Assembly: GCA_963576475.1 (NCBI GenBank)
Contig: OY754979.1
Location: 34,385,778-34,449,777, forward strand
Direction of reading: 5' to 3'
DNA: 64,000 bases
Source of the DNA: Molanna angustata
Lineage: Eukaryota > Arthropoda > Insecta > Trichoptera > Molannidae
Positions within the stretch are counted from its first letter, which is position 1. Every line of letters starts with the position of its first letter. Below are positions 12,201 to 21,517 of this stretch, piece by piece. A program made the translations under genes and the position numbers. The notes below the pieces were generated by a model, which saw nothing but the letters and a program-made list of their open reading frames with translations, searched no databases and was not told the origin of the DNA.

Positions 12201-15200
12201 TGCTATAAAGTGTGAATGAAGTATAATATACAATTTCTGCACGCATGGACTACGCGAAATGGTTTTAAATATGACAGTTTATCAACGTTGTACACAACCC
12301 CCATTTTTAAATATTATCATCGAAAACAAATTGTAATATATACCTATTGAAAATTTAGTAATTTTGGATGTTGGAATGTGGTTTAAATTTGATTAAATAA
12401 TGTACTGAAAAGATCTAGTGTTGGTCACATCCCATTCGTTTTTATATTTTTTCATCAAGTGTGCATTATATTTTTGCACAATTAGACTGATAGACTTAAA
12501 ATTGACACAAAAGTCTACATTAACGAAGAAGAAAAAGACTTAAACTATAATAAATAGTTTTTAATTTGAATATAAACGTTGTGAAGAGTTCAGTAATGGC
12601 CACAACCCCCATTATTTAAATATCGTCAACGAAATCAAATATGAAGGTGTTGAAAATTATTCAAAATAGGATGATATAAATGGTTTAAATTTGATTAAAC
12701 AAAAGTATTGAAAATATTCTAGTGCAGGTTACATCGTCACATCCCACATCCCATTCGTTTTTACATATGTATTTTCATCAAGTGTGCATATTGTTAATAA
12801 TATTTCTGCACAATAGACTATTAGACTTAAAACTAACCCAAAAGTCTAAATAAAAAAGAGAAGAATAAGTATAAGACTATAAGAAATAGTTTGTATAAAA
12901 AACTATTTCAATGGTCTACATAAAATAAGAAAAAATACATAAAATAGAAGAATTAGACTATTGGAAATAGATTGCATAAAAACTGACTAAAAGGTCTACA
13001 TAAAAGAAGAAGAAGATTAATCCATAGGAAATAGTTTTGTATAAAATTCACCAAAGTTCTACATAAAATAAGAAAACGAAGAAAAAGAATTAGACTCCAC
13101 GAACGGTCGCTTCAGACCCTTCAGTACCTCCCATCCCTTCAATCCATCATTACGTCCCTTCCAATCAGGCCCTTCAGTACCTCCCGTCCCTTTAGGCCCT
13201 TTTATACCTCCCATCCCTTCAGGCCCTTTAGTGCATCCCTTCCCTTCATTACATCCCGTCCCTTCAGCCGCTTAAGAAAAGTTTAAATCCAGAAACCATC
13301 CTGGAAGAACCGCGAAGAGATGAAAGGACCTTCTTTTCCCAGGATACTCCACCTTCAAAGGTAAAATGACTAAATACACGAAGAAGAAGAAGAAAAAAGT
13401 TTAAATCCAGATACCTGCGAAGATATGGAAGGAAAATTGGACCTTCTTTTCCCAGGATACTCCACCTTCAAAGGTAAAATGACTAAATACACGAAGAAGA
13501 AGAAGAAAAAAGTTTAAATCCAGATACCTGCGAAGATATGGAAGGAAAATTGGACCTTCTTCTCCCAGGATAGTCCACCTAAAATGTCCAGGTAAAATGA
13601 CCAAATGCACGATGAAGAAGAAAAAAGTTTATATCCAAAAACCGTCTTGGAAGACTTGCGAAGAGTTGGAAGAACAGTTGGACCTTCTTCTCCCAGTATT
13701 CTCCAACTTCATAGGTAAAATGACCAAAAATACATGAAGAAGAAGAAGAAGAAGAAAAAAGTTTAAATCCAGAAACCTGCGAAGAGATGGAAGGACAATT
13801 GGAACTTCTTCTCCCAGGTTAGTCCACCTTCATAGGTAAAATGACCAAATACACGATGAAGAAGAAGAAGAAAAAAGTTTAAATCCAGGAACCGTCCTGG
13901 AAGACCTGCGAAGAAATGGAGAGACAGTCGGACCTTCGTTTCCCAGGATATTCCGCTTTCATTGGTAAAATGACCAAATACACGAAGAAGAAGAAGAATA
14001 AGAAAAAAATTTAAATCCAGAAACCATCCCGGGCATACGCTCGACAATTCACCAAAGTTTCATTGTAATCGGACAAACGGTTTAGGAGCACATAGCATAC
14101 ATGCATCCATACATAAATAAATAAATAAAATAATTTTCCTATAGGAAATCAGTATATTGTTGATTTGTAAGTAAATAGTATTAGGTAGGTACCTACCTAC
14201 AACAATGTTCTAAATAAATTCGATTCATATCAAATTTTATTTGAATATCAGAATCTTTCCGTAACCATAGTAACCATCGAACATATAAAATATTACTATC
14301 AAATGGGCTCGATACATTGGTTTGTTCGAAGCCACAAAAACGAAAATTGTCCAAAATATCAAATATTACATACAAATTATGCAATTTTATTATGCCTATA
14401 TCTTTACTAATAATTAACAGACTTTTACAATATATGTCTTAAAACTTGCTGTAATGTCTTGTGTTTCATTTTATTATTTCATAATCACATTTATTTCAAA
14501 GGTATATTATTTTAAAGAACATATTCATTCGGTAGGAAAATTAAATATCGTATGAAAAGATATTAAAATGGCGGGGTTATATGTACATTTGTACAAAACG
14601 CTTACTTTAAAAATAAGTTAAACATTATAATTATACAAAATATTCACCATGTTTTTCACTTAAATGCTAAGTTATACTTGAAAGTAAATTTTTTTCGTGT
14701 AAATACGTACTTCTAACTTTTAAACTAACAGATATATGCGTGCAAAATGTACACTTTTTTGACAGATACGACTTGGAAAATTTTGTATGAAAAAAATAAT
14801 TATTGAAATATTTTTAAAATTCAGCATTTTTATCGCATTATTTTTAGCGTGACACTGCATCAGGTATACAGGTACACGTTCGCAAATAAATTAGATTTTT
14901 AGATGCTCTTGGTTTTTCAGAAGGCGTGAGACAAACATACACACACACACATACACACACACATACACTAACATTTTGATTGCTTTATTACTTTAGATTT
15001 ACTGAAAAATAGTCATCAAAAATATTGATTAGATCTCACCTTGATTATTGTCTCATTCTGCATAAATTTTCTATATTTTTTATTTATGCAAAATGTAATT
15101 ATTTTGAAATATACAAAAGAGAAAGGCAATCGTGTTTTCACTGGATTCACGAATCCAGGCCCACGAGCACAGGCGACCAGAGTACCAGCCAGAACAGGTG

Positions 15201-16101
15201 AGCCACATGGGCTTGCGACCATGTATGTGGGATTAAGGGGCCCCTTTATGACTAGTCACGCTCACCATTCATCCACCAACCTCTGACTGATACTCCACTC
15301 CCCTGGGCAGCCAAATCCAATAGGATGCGGATAATGCTGCTTTTACCACCCTATCCAAAATTTCTTTTATTTTACCTCTAGGGAGATCCAGGTCTTTAAT
15401 GTAGGAATATAAAAAAATTGCGGGCAGGCCTCTCACACAGCATATACATTTGTGCTAAAGCCATCTTGAACTGTTTTATCTACCATACTCTGGTCTGTTG
15501 AACGAATTGAAGTAACGAAATGAGAACAGTCTTAATTTTTTTTATTCTAACAAATATCTTAGGTTATTGAAATTCTTTTTGAAATTTGTGTGTGTCTGTT
15601 TTTTTTAACCTATTCATTTGAAATTAGATCAAAATTTCATCTTCTTTCAGCACTTAACCACAAATTTATTCTTTCTTAACATTTGATTTAATCAGATCTC
15701 GAGTGATGGAAAGTCAAACTGCGTCTGAGTTAAAAAACGTTTTAATGAAAAAGAAGAAGCAACTCTCATCTTTATTATCGAGCCCCCTGTTTCCCAAAGG
15801 GTTCAGTTTCAAGTTCCCCTCGATGAACTCCGGAGCGGAAGAGTCCCTCATGATGGGTCAGGGAGAGAACGCCGTTCAAGCCATGAAGTCCGCCATGGAA
15901 TCGGGAAAGGTGAAGAAACTCAAAAACACGACAAGGAACGAAGCCATCTTCAATTTGGAGAAGGCCGTCAAAGAGGACATTCAAAAGTTGGAGAAGAATT
16001 TGAAAAAATCAAATGGTGACGCTGGCAACCAGAAGAGCTATAATGAGAAGCTGAGCAAAAACAAATGGAAGAAAATGAGAAGAAATAAAGATACTTTATA
16101 A
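3132..16101 (+). CDS. DDX24: DDX24/Mak5-like DEAD-box ATP-dependent RNA helicase, 3' part (nine exons)
   Basis: Spliced exons: 3132-3285, 3948-4143, 5674-5785, 6887-7019, 7664-7753, 7872-7983, 9598-9715, 11632-11809, 15696-16101. Every intron is GT-AG and every junction keeps phase, giving about 499 codons to a TAA stop. Visible in order: ATPGRL (motif Ib), IDETDRM (motif II, DETD rather than DEAD), SATL (motif III), TIVFCNS (motif IV), [12 protein letters not shown] (motif V) and HRSGRTARA (motif VI), then a basic Lys-rich tail. The phrases [18 protein letters not shown] and the W-E-K-A-A-K tail match what I know of DDX24. The family acts in the nucleolus in large-subunit ribosome biogenesis; that role is inferred from family. 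Exons for the Q motif and Walker A are left of the window, so the start is unknown. Introns are loaded with transposon debris. Confidence 0.93.
3290..3655 (+). mobile_element. LINE 3' tail fragment (decayed reverse-transcriptase C-terminus)
   Basis: Reading + strand with frame breaks it recalls the C-terminus of the LINE family at 8010-8385: R-x-F-G-H-L-G-R-M near 3440, then a basic segment, and the end resembling GTTCTCATTGTCTACCCTGT. Heavily mutated; inside the DDX24 intron. Confidence 0.55.
3661..3913. mobile_element. GC-rich MITE with TAA target duplication
   Basis: Inverted termini CGCGACGTCCTATGTAGGCG and a right end that is its near complement (CGCTTATGTAGAACGTCGCG), each followed inwards by ATTCAAAGCG/CGCTTTGAAT. 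TAA flanks both ends (3658-3660, 3914-3916), as in Harbinger-type insertions. The centre is rich in CG dinucleotides (GCGCGATGCGCGCGC), unlike the host intron. Ends 34 bases before the acceptor of the DETD exon. Confidence 0.8.
3948..4143 (+). CDS. DDX24: DDX24 exon with motifs II and III
   Basis: Acceptor GTCGCAG, donor GTAAAT. Encodes [19 protein letters not shown], so the Walker B box reads DETD, and later TFVFSATL (motif III, SAT). The end KKVSKKGK is a basic linker typical of the DDX24 insert between the two RecA domains. Confidence 0.93.
4144..4840. other. DDX24 intron, no gene
   Basis: AT-rich sequence with short AAT/ACAC-type simple stretches. TTGGCTCTGC and ATATTGGACTGTATATCT may be old LINE 3' sequence, but nothing is firmly recognised. 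Confidence 0.4.
4935..5090. mobile_element. Partial copy of inverted-repeat DNA element family A
   Basis: Shares GGCATAATTGGTGAA(T/C)GTTGCGC, CACGTAAACCAGCC and GTAGGTGCC with the fuller copies at 31266-31890 and 60893-61468, and ends in the same terminus type (CTTCGTTTCTATTGACATATTAAAAAAT). The left end is missing. Confidence 0.7.
5130..5515 (+). repeat. Dispersed repeat B, copy 1
   Basis: About 85-90% identical by eye to 15105-15495: both contain AGGCCCACGAGCACAGGCGA, TGATACTCCAC and ATTTTACC(C/T)CTAGGGAGA. Both copies are in the same orientation in DDX24 introns. Looks like the 3' region of an old retroelement; class unknown. Confidence 0.7.
5674..5785 (+). CDS. DDX24: DDX24 exon, inter-RecA linker
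   Basis: Acceptor TGTTTTCAG, donor GTTATT (a weaker but acceptable GT site). Encodes [19 protein letters not shown] followed by DPKVVDV, matching the linker between the SAT motif and the second helicase domain. Ends after the first base of a codon, matching the next exon. Confidence 0.88.
5957..6001 (-). ncRNA. Hammerhead ribozyme (type I layout), antisense to DDX24
   Basis: On the - strand: CUGAUGA core (5993-5987), one unpaired U, stem II GUGC/GCAC with loop CUU, GAAA (5974-5971), a self-complementary stem III ACGCGU (5971-5966), then C17 at 5965 with predicted cleavage between 5965 and 5964. Stem I pairs UAUUAUU-side bases 5999-5994 with 5964-5959 (five Watson-Crick pairs and one U-G). 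The invariant core is intact. The six-base stem III with no loop suggests action as a dimer, as described for Penelope-like elements. Flanking AAATAAATAAATAAGAAC may be the element end. Confidence 0.72.
6002..6886. other. DDX24 intron, probable retroelement remnant, no gene
   Basis: Sequence upstream of the ribozyme on the - strand (to about 6160) is probably the body of the same decayed element. Beyond it AT-rich sequence with several short open frames and no recognisable protein, up to the acceptor at 6886. Confidence 0.4.
6887..7019 (+). CDS. DDX24: DDX24 exon with motif IV
   Basis: Acceptor TTTTAG, donor GTAACA. Encodes [19 protein letters not shown] and then [16 protein letters not shown], which carries motif IV (IVFCNS) of the second RecA domain. 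Confidence 0.93.
7020..7663. repeat. DDX24 intron with dispersed repeat C, copy 1
   Basis: ATTCTAGACCTATTTA and, at 7330-7430, TTGAGCAGACTTCATTGGGG, TTACATTTTATTATAATTAT and GGTCATGACTCTTAG recur at 11190-11305 in the same orientation. (ATTT)n simple repeat near 7062-7082. No gene. Confidence 0.6.
7664..7753 (+). CDS. DDX24: DDX24 exon, second RecA domain
   Basis: Short 90-base exon with acceptor TTTAG and donor GTTTGT. Encodes [20 protein letters not shown] and RQRLKNLDR, the conserved [11 protein letters not shown] segment of the helicase C domain. Phase fits both neighbours. Confidence 0.92.
7872..7983 (+). CDS. DDX24: DDX24 exon with motif V
   Basis: Acceptor ATTGCAG, donor GTTAGT. Encodes [20 protein letters not shown] and then [29 protein letters not shown] is motif V. 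A LINE tail with an 18-bp target-site duplication inserted just after its donor. Confidence 0.95.
8010..8385 (-). mobile_element. 5'-truncated LINE tail with 18-bp target-site duplication
   Basis: TCAAATTTCATTATTTAC occurs at 7992-8009 and again at 8386-8403. Between them, on the - strand, runs an almost open frame encoding [40 protein letters not shown] and [11 protein letters not shown], the C-terminal region typical of insect non-LTR reverse transcriptases, ending in a (TATG)n tail. Its 3' end lies 26 bases from the DDX24 splice donor at 7984. The perfect duplication indicates a recent insertion. Confidence 0.88.
8578..8900 (-). mobile_element. LINE tail fragment, same family
   Basis: Second, more decayed copy of the tail family at 8010-8385: - strand frame [20 protein letters not shown] and [20 protein letters not shown], with the start CCATATCCCTTACGGGGTA equivalent to the 3' end of the other copies. 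Confidence 0.75.
8905..9490. repeat. DDX24 intron with retroelement 3'-UTR-like repeats
   Basis: 8930-8990 holds CCTAGTTGGGCAGCAGTAAT, shared with 44828-44880 and, inverted, with 47896-47975 and 53040-53110. 9000-9090 repeats CTCTCTTTATGTCCTCATTT-like LINE sequence. 9370-9480 ends AATAAAATTAAATAAAAATC and reads like an old LINE 3' end. No gene. Confidence 0.55.
9598..9715 (+). CDS. DDX24: DDX24 exon with motif VI
   Basis: Acceptor GTTTTCAG, donor GTATGC. Encodes [20 protein letters not shown], with HRSGRTARA as motif VI (arginine finger), then [17 protein letters not shown]. Confidence 0.95.
9716..10590. other. DDX24 intron, no gene; C-rich patch
   Basis: 10023-10075 is a C-rich strip (CTCCGTCCCCCACTCTCCCC) followed by CTTATAAAATTTATC and, at 10261, AAAGGTGAGT. 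This could be the 5' part of an old mobile element or a promoter-like fossil; no coding follows. The rest is AT-rich. Confidence 0.35.
10600..10925 (-). mobile_element. LINE reverse-transcriptase C-terminal fragment
   Basis: - strand frames [20 protein letters not shown] and [20 protein letters not shown], then [12 protein letters not shown] and a frame-shifted [18 protein letters not shown] end. The W-x-G-H-x-x-R and GRPxxRWxDDI pattern is the usual C-terminal tail of insect LINE proteins. A frameshift separates the two parts; a pseudo-element in an intron. Confidence 0.75.
10926..11310. repeat. DDX24 intron with fragments of family A and repeat C copy 2
   Basis: 10960-11110 contains, inverted, parts of DNA element family A (AATACCTCAATAGAGACAAA, ACGACCTGTCAT, GGTTTACGTGA, AACGTTCACTAATTATGCC). 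11190-11305 repeats the segment at 7330-7430. Confidence 0.6.
11311..11631. other. DDX24 intron with SINE remnant
   Basis: 11320-11385 reads on the - strand as a decayed copy of the SINE seen intact at 36301-36512 (box B region and AAATTTATTTAAATT). The rest is unrecognised intron. Confidence 0.45.
11632..11809 (+). CDS. DDX24: DDX24 exon, C-terminal extension
   Basis: Acceptor TTTTTTCAG, donor GTATCC. Encodes [20 protein letters not shown] and later [16 protein letters not shown]. The LPHFP and W-L-E-K-A-A segments match the post-helicase extension of DDX24 proteins. Confidence 0.9.
11810..12489. other. DDX24 intron with degenerate tandem units
   Basis: From about 12130 there are imperfect units of roughly 270-300 bases, marked by CCATTCGTTTTTATAT and CATCAAGTGTGCAT, repeated at about 12190, 12430 and 12750. 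They seem to belong to the left part of the composite element that follows. No gene. Confidence 0.5.
12490..14998. mobile_element. Composite satellite-bearing repeat element, copy 2
   Basis: Same order of modules as 1-2250 and same orientation: TCTACATAAAAGAAG-type array (to about 13095), CCCTTCAGTACCTCCCGTC-type array (13100-13272), 105-125-base array (13278-14030), then the unique tail to TTGCTTTATTACTTTAG at about 14996. The tail is about 95% identical by eye to copy 1; arrays differ in unit number. Short frames inside the array on the - strand are by-products of the repeat. Confidence 0.8.
15105..15495 (+). repeat. Dispersed repeat B, copy 2
   Basis: Direct-orientation partner of 5130-5515 (AGGCCCACGAGCACAGGCGA, TGATACTCCACTCC). 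It carries an extra segment CAGCCAAATCCAATAGGATG that copy 1 lacks. Confidence 0.7.
15696..16101 (+). CDS. DDX24: DDX24 terminal coding exon
   Basis: Acceptor TTTAATCAG; the frame continues from the split serine codon. Encodes [20 protein letters not shown] (the conserved leucine-rich LLSSPLF box) and a Lys-rich tail ending [10 protein letters not shown] then TAA. An AATAAA lies 80 bases after the stop. Translation does not start at the ATG inside this exon; it is an internal methionine. Confidence 0.9.
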
Positions 16102-16180
16102 TTATTTTGGATGATGTAAAATTTATGCCATTTTGTACATTATTCACTCCTTTCATTTCAACAATTTGTTTCTTACATTA

Positions 16181-16186
16181 AATAAA
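16181..16186 (+). terminator. Polyadenylation signal of DDX24
   Basis: Canonical AATAAA about 80 bases past the stop codon, followed within 25 bases by a T-rich stretch, the usual arrangement for 3'-end formation. Implies a short 3' UTR of roughly 100 bases. Confidence 0.6.
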
Positions 16187-16259
16187 TGGAAATTCTATCA
16201 ATTTGTTTTTTTTTTGTGGCATTGCTGAAGTATATTACCAGTTGTGAAAGTAAATAAAT

Positions 16260-16950
16260 GTTACGACGTTGACCTATCTTAGGCCATGTCTTCAAAATAA
16301 AAACTTCGTCGATCATTCATGTTATTTAGCCTCTTGTATGTTCGATTTCCTGGCAATCGGTGTATCGTTGTACCAGAAAATCCATCAGGTCACTTCGATG
16401 TACCACACAATCGTAAGATCGGAACTCCTCTATGTCTCCAAATGCTGGACACTGTACAACTCGTACTCTAGGCAACTGGAAACTTCTGAAATGAATATGT
16501 TATAATGTGTTCAGCCGGAGAGTCATAACGGGACAAAATAAAAATTATAGGTACGCATCCGTGGAAGCCTAGGCGTTACTGATAGGTATACATATTGCGA
16601 TAGAGGAAAGGCAGTTGAGATGGTACGGGCACGTTGAACGCAGACCGCCAGACATGGTAAACCAAGCGATATCTATGGATCTTCCTCGACTTAGGTACAT
16701 CAAATGAATTCCTGGATTGTTGAAAGAAGAAACCAATTGCAGAGGCATGGTCTAGGTGACACAATACAGGACAGAAGGACCTATAATTTACGAACTAGAA
16801 GATTTGACGAAGAGTTGGGACATACATTCACTTTATAATAGAATAAACTACCCCTTGACGTACGTGAAACTCAGAGCATTGACACCTTCGGGAGACTTCT
16901 TAAGACTTCCTTGTTTCGTAGAGCCAACAAATAAGCTACAGCGCCTTTAG
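16260..16950 (+). mobile_element. Decayed LINE C-terminal fragment
   Basis: + strand frame MYHTIVRSELLYVSKCWTLY at about 16400 matches the LINE pattern 'vRpvllYgsEcWtL', and about 16600-16710 contains RWYGHVERRPPDMVNQAISM. Stops and shifts break it. It lies just past the DDX24 polyadenylation signal. Confidence 0.65.
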
Positions 16951-19900
16951 AGTGATTTTGAATCACTAAACGGTGCTTTATAAATTCTATTAATTATTTT
17001 CATGGACTCTTTAATACCTTTTCAGGTTTCTGACTATTGCACATGTGTTGATAATTGTAGTTTTTTGTATGTTGCTGATGACGTATGGGGGTAACTTTAG
17101 TATGTCTATATTTAGAGTGTTTTTGGTATGATGCCTGTAGACGATAATATAATTGGGACTATTGTTACTTTTTCTTGTAATTATTGTGATTTTATCTGTT
17201 CTGCAAATATTTCTTTTGTAGATTTGCTGTATTTGGTATCGATATTTCTATCAGATATGTGTGTTTATGTATTTTGTCGATTAATATCTATATTAATATA
17301 TATTGCAAATTATTTTGTTAAGAATCCTCTTCCAAAAACGTTCAAATTGTGCTGTAGAAGCATATTTCCATGTCTCCTTTCTTTTGTCTTTCCCCTTGCC
17401 GATGTGTTCAGAAATTGTTGCATTGGAGAATTATAATTGGAAAGACAATGGGAAGTGACAAGTGTGCTCTTTAGTACAAGTTTGAAGATCACAACGTGTG
17501 GATGTCTTAATTGTATCGACCAGTGCACAAGGAAAACTTTCATTCTGAACCAGCAGAATAGGAGACATCGGTGAAATCGTTTTTATACAGTCCACTTATC
17601 ATCATATCATTAATACCCATCACCTGATGTTTTCTACAAGTGCTTCCCTAGAACCACCTCTTTCATGAAATTAATATCAGTAATTTGCCTTTTTTATTCA
17701 ACATCCATGTTTCATATGCATGTCAGTCCCGATCAAATCAAGGTTATATACATGTTAGTAAATTAATACCTTGACATCAATATTGGTTTAATCAGTTTTT
17801 TCGTACGGAAACAGCAACCACTTGTAATCAACCTTGGAACAGTTTCACAAGATAGCAAAAAAATGGAAAAGGTTACTGTCAAATAATAATTAATAATATA
17901 TCTAATCTTTTGATATATCAAATGACTTTAAACATAGGTGCGAACACACTGGGCTTTGTAAGGAAATTAATATTATGGACAAAGATAAATATTTGATTAA
18001 AATAGATAATATAGGATAATGTAAATGAAAAAATAATGATTACTTTTCATGTTTTATTTCTCTTCATACGAATTTTTGATAATAAAGACTCAAAATTGTT
18101 TACAAGTTATTTAAAAACAATCATACATTGATTTAATATTTTTATATTCTACATTTAAATTGGGAACAAATAAAGTGATGTAGATATTAGTAGGAACAAT
18201 CGACATACTAAATATTTAGTACATGTTTTATTAATTTAATGTTTGTAAGACATGATTTAAAAATATATGATCTGATTTATCTGATTAACTGTGTGTTTGA
18301 TAGATCAAGCATTTAATCTTAAACATGGCATAAAGAATTGATGCATAGCTATCCATAAACATCTTGAAATTTTTCGGCCTGAATGGGAGTTGTTTGTGCG
18401 CACACGGAATCAAATGAACCTCAAGAAAAAATAAAACAAAATTTGTCTTATGCGCTCCCACGTGATATTTCCAAATGTTTAACAATAACAATACACTTTA
18501 TAATGATATGAAAGTATAGCTTCATTTAAAAATTCAAGAATATTTCACGGACGCTCTTGCATTATTGCTGGTTCTAAGAAACAAGTTTCTGAGAAACACC
18601 GAATAATTTATATTTTTGCATGATCTTTCTTTTATCCTTTTCATTTCAGTATAAAACATGGTTAATTTTACAGAAAGAATTACTGTTAACAATGCTTTTA
18701 TTACTACAAAGTTATATAATCAGAGGATGTTTACATAGCTTGAATTAATTAGTTAATTATGACTTCTTTCGTCAGTAAACTACATTATATTTTTTTAGAA
18801 CGACACACAAATATGTGACTTGTATCCTTGAAATGAATCTGAATCATTTAATGGTGCTATATGCATATAATTAGTAATTTATCAATCAGTCTAATACATA
18901 ATGAAACGCCATCTCTATCAGTTGATGTCACTAGTTTCTGACATCAAATTATAAACAAGTTGCATAAATTCACTTAAATTGCATAATAATAATAATAGGA
19001 ATTAACTTAAAAAAATATGGCCTTTTTAATTCACCGATTGCGGGGTATTTTTTTCTTAAAACAATCTTCATAAATTACCATTGCTCAATACATTCGAAAA
19101 ATTCTCGCTAAATTGGAATAATTATTAATGTACAATTCTTAATTTAAAGTATTAACTATCGTTTCCTAACTACATGTTTTGTTTTTTATATATAATTTAC
19201 CACATGGTTATTTTAATGTACATTTACACATTTAAACCTAACCTATATTTTATTTCTTAGCATATATTTTACATTCATTAATATTATATATTAACATTTA
19301 TTTAATTTAATATCCACAATATGCTTCCTAAGTTTTAAAATCAAGTTTTTTCTTTTTTATAAATTAGTTGCAGCTGCAATGCATTTAGTACCATTTTGTG
19401 CTATAATCGGTATACCCCGTGTTAATATATTTCAAAATCATTAAAAAATACATTCATGATTGTTGTGTGAAATATATATGTACCTACATGACACCGTTTC
19501 CCTTTTCAAGGTAGACATAGAGCGTAGTATCCATATTTTTTCTTTCTATAATATATCAAAAATAACTAAATTTGAAAAATTATTTTTTTTTACATTCGAA
19601 ACGTTATAAATATATTTTTAAAATGAAATGAGTCATTTGTTGTTTTAGTTATTTTTGTGTTTTGTAGATTTCATAATTACTTTAACGTATATTTACTATT
19701 TATATACAAGAAAATTAAATTTTAAAATAACATATTAAGTTGAGTAAAAATAAAATGAACACATTTCGTAAAATATATGTTTCAAGTATGAAAATGGATC
19801 ATTTTAAATGGATTATTTTATTTATATATGATATTAAAAAAAAACATAATTTCAAATTTAAGTACAAATCCACAGGATAAAATTATTCAATAAATATTAG

Positions 19901-20326
19901 AGTATTTGGAGTACGATAGAATATATTTTTTTGTACGAAATCAAATGCTTATAACAAATAATAAAATATTTTATTACTGTTTAAATAAAAAGTATAATAT
20001 ATCGGCTAATGAAATGCCATCTACAGATAATTATATTGCAATATTAGAGACACAAACCAATATCAATAAAATCATATTTTAAGTAAGATCCCATAGATGT
20101 CATTTTTGCTCTATAAATTTAAAGGATAATATTATTTCATAATTATTGTATTGTGCAAAGTTATAATCAAATCTCATGGAATATGTGCAGAAAAGATGTA
20201 CAGTAAAAAAATACATACTTAATCATAATAATATTTACAGATAATATAATATCTAAATGAGCTTTTAATTTATGCAATGTTTTGCATCTAAAATAATCTA
20301 TACTTTATTTTAATATGTATAATTTT
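16951..20326. other. Intergenic AT-rich sequence between convergent genes
   Basis: More than 3 kb of AT-rich DNA with only short random frames. Nothing with recognisable protein or RNA features on either strand; may include the 3' UTR of eya near its right side, but no evidence fixes this. Confidence 0.5.
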
Positions 20327-20340
20327 TACATCACATAAAG

Positions 20341-20925
20341 GTATAGAAGGAAACGAAAGAGCAGATAAGCTGGCAAAGAAAGGATTAGAGATGCCTTTCA
20401 TAGGACCTGAACCAGCGGTTGGATTATCTGCAGCAACGATTAAAAGATCGGTCAAAGACTGGATAACAGTCAAACACAGAGTTCTGGGAAGCTAGTTGTG
20501 GACAACGCCAGGCGAAAGAATTCATAAAAGGGCCCTCCAAAAAGAGGACAAGAAAGCCGCTGAGTCTCAGCAGAGAGCAACTAAGAACGATGACTGGTCT
20601 ATTTACTGGGCACTGTCATCTAAAAAGACACCATTACATAATGGGGATCGCTGATGAACCAAATTGTAGAAAGTGTCAACAAGAGGAAGAAACAGCCTCT
20701 CATGTGATCTGCGAGTGTCCAGCCCTAATGGAATCCAGACACAGACACCTGGGAGCCTTTATACTAAGACCCCAAGATCTGGGAGGCATTTCAATCTGCA
20801 AAATATGGGACTTTATTCAAGAAACCGGATTGCTGTTGATGTGACATCCCCCTAAGGGAGGCACAATAGATCAACCTATGGTCACGGTGCAGGGGCGTGT
20901 TGGACCCACTCCTAATAAATAATAA
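20341..20925 (+). mobile_element. 5'-truncated LINE fragment: RNase H end and zinc knuckle, 14-bp target duplication
   Basis: TACATCACATAAAG is found at 20327-20340 and 20926-20939. The insert begins GIEGNERADKLAKKGLEMPF (RNase H C-terminal box with G-N-x-x-A-D), shifts frame near 20484, and continues to NCRKCQQEEETASHVICECP (C-x2-C-x-n-H-x4-C zinc knuckle) and a stop at 20844. It ends in an AATAAATAATAAT tail. RNase H followed by this knuckle is typical of I/R1-like LINEs. The perfect duplication means a fairly recent insertion; the frameshift makes it a pseudo-element. Confidence 0.88.
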
Positions 20926-20939
20926 TACATCACATAAAG

Positions 20940-21515
20940 ATTCATAATAGTATTTCTCTGAAGCTTGAATAATAATATTGATCAATATTTTCAATAGATG
21001 GCAGCCATATTACAATAGTTTTTTACCTACATACTGAAATAAAATATATTGTCTGCCTGACTTATTTACTCATTCGTTAATTATTTACATGTGTAATTTT
21101 GTTGATTTTCGAAGTACATAGAAATACTATATTTTTACAATTATTTTGTATAATTTATAATAAAAAAATTGTGAAACAAAATTTAAAAAAGTGCTTTACA
21201 GTGCATAAAAAAGGAACATTTAGGTGCAAAAATACACGTTACATTTTTTTACAATGCACAATTTAATTATGAATATCAAAAAGTTGGATTAAATGATAAC
21301 AATTTTTCTGAAAACTACTCAGCAATGAATGGAAGGACGAAGATGAGTTTATTTAGAATCTATAATGTTTTTTTTTAATAAAGTCTACACAACTGTGAAA
21401 TTTTCAGGTACGACCATCCAATCAAATATTAATGATATATTTTATATGAAAAAAAGGCAAGTATGGTAGAAAACATAATTGCTGTATCTTTTGATTTAAT
21501 AAATTACATTCACTT
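20940..21515. other. AT-rich sequence, no gene
   Basis: No recognisable coding or repeat structure except short A/T runs. Possibly 3' UTR or downstream DNA of eya. Confidence 0.4.
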
Positions 21516-21517
21516 AA

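Noticed and set aside
15703..16101. Stand-alone 132-codon gene starting at the ATG at 15703
   Set aside because: The splice acceptor at 15695 and the phase match the upstream helicase exon; the sequence is the DDX24 C-terminus.
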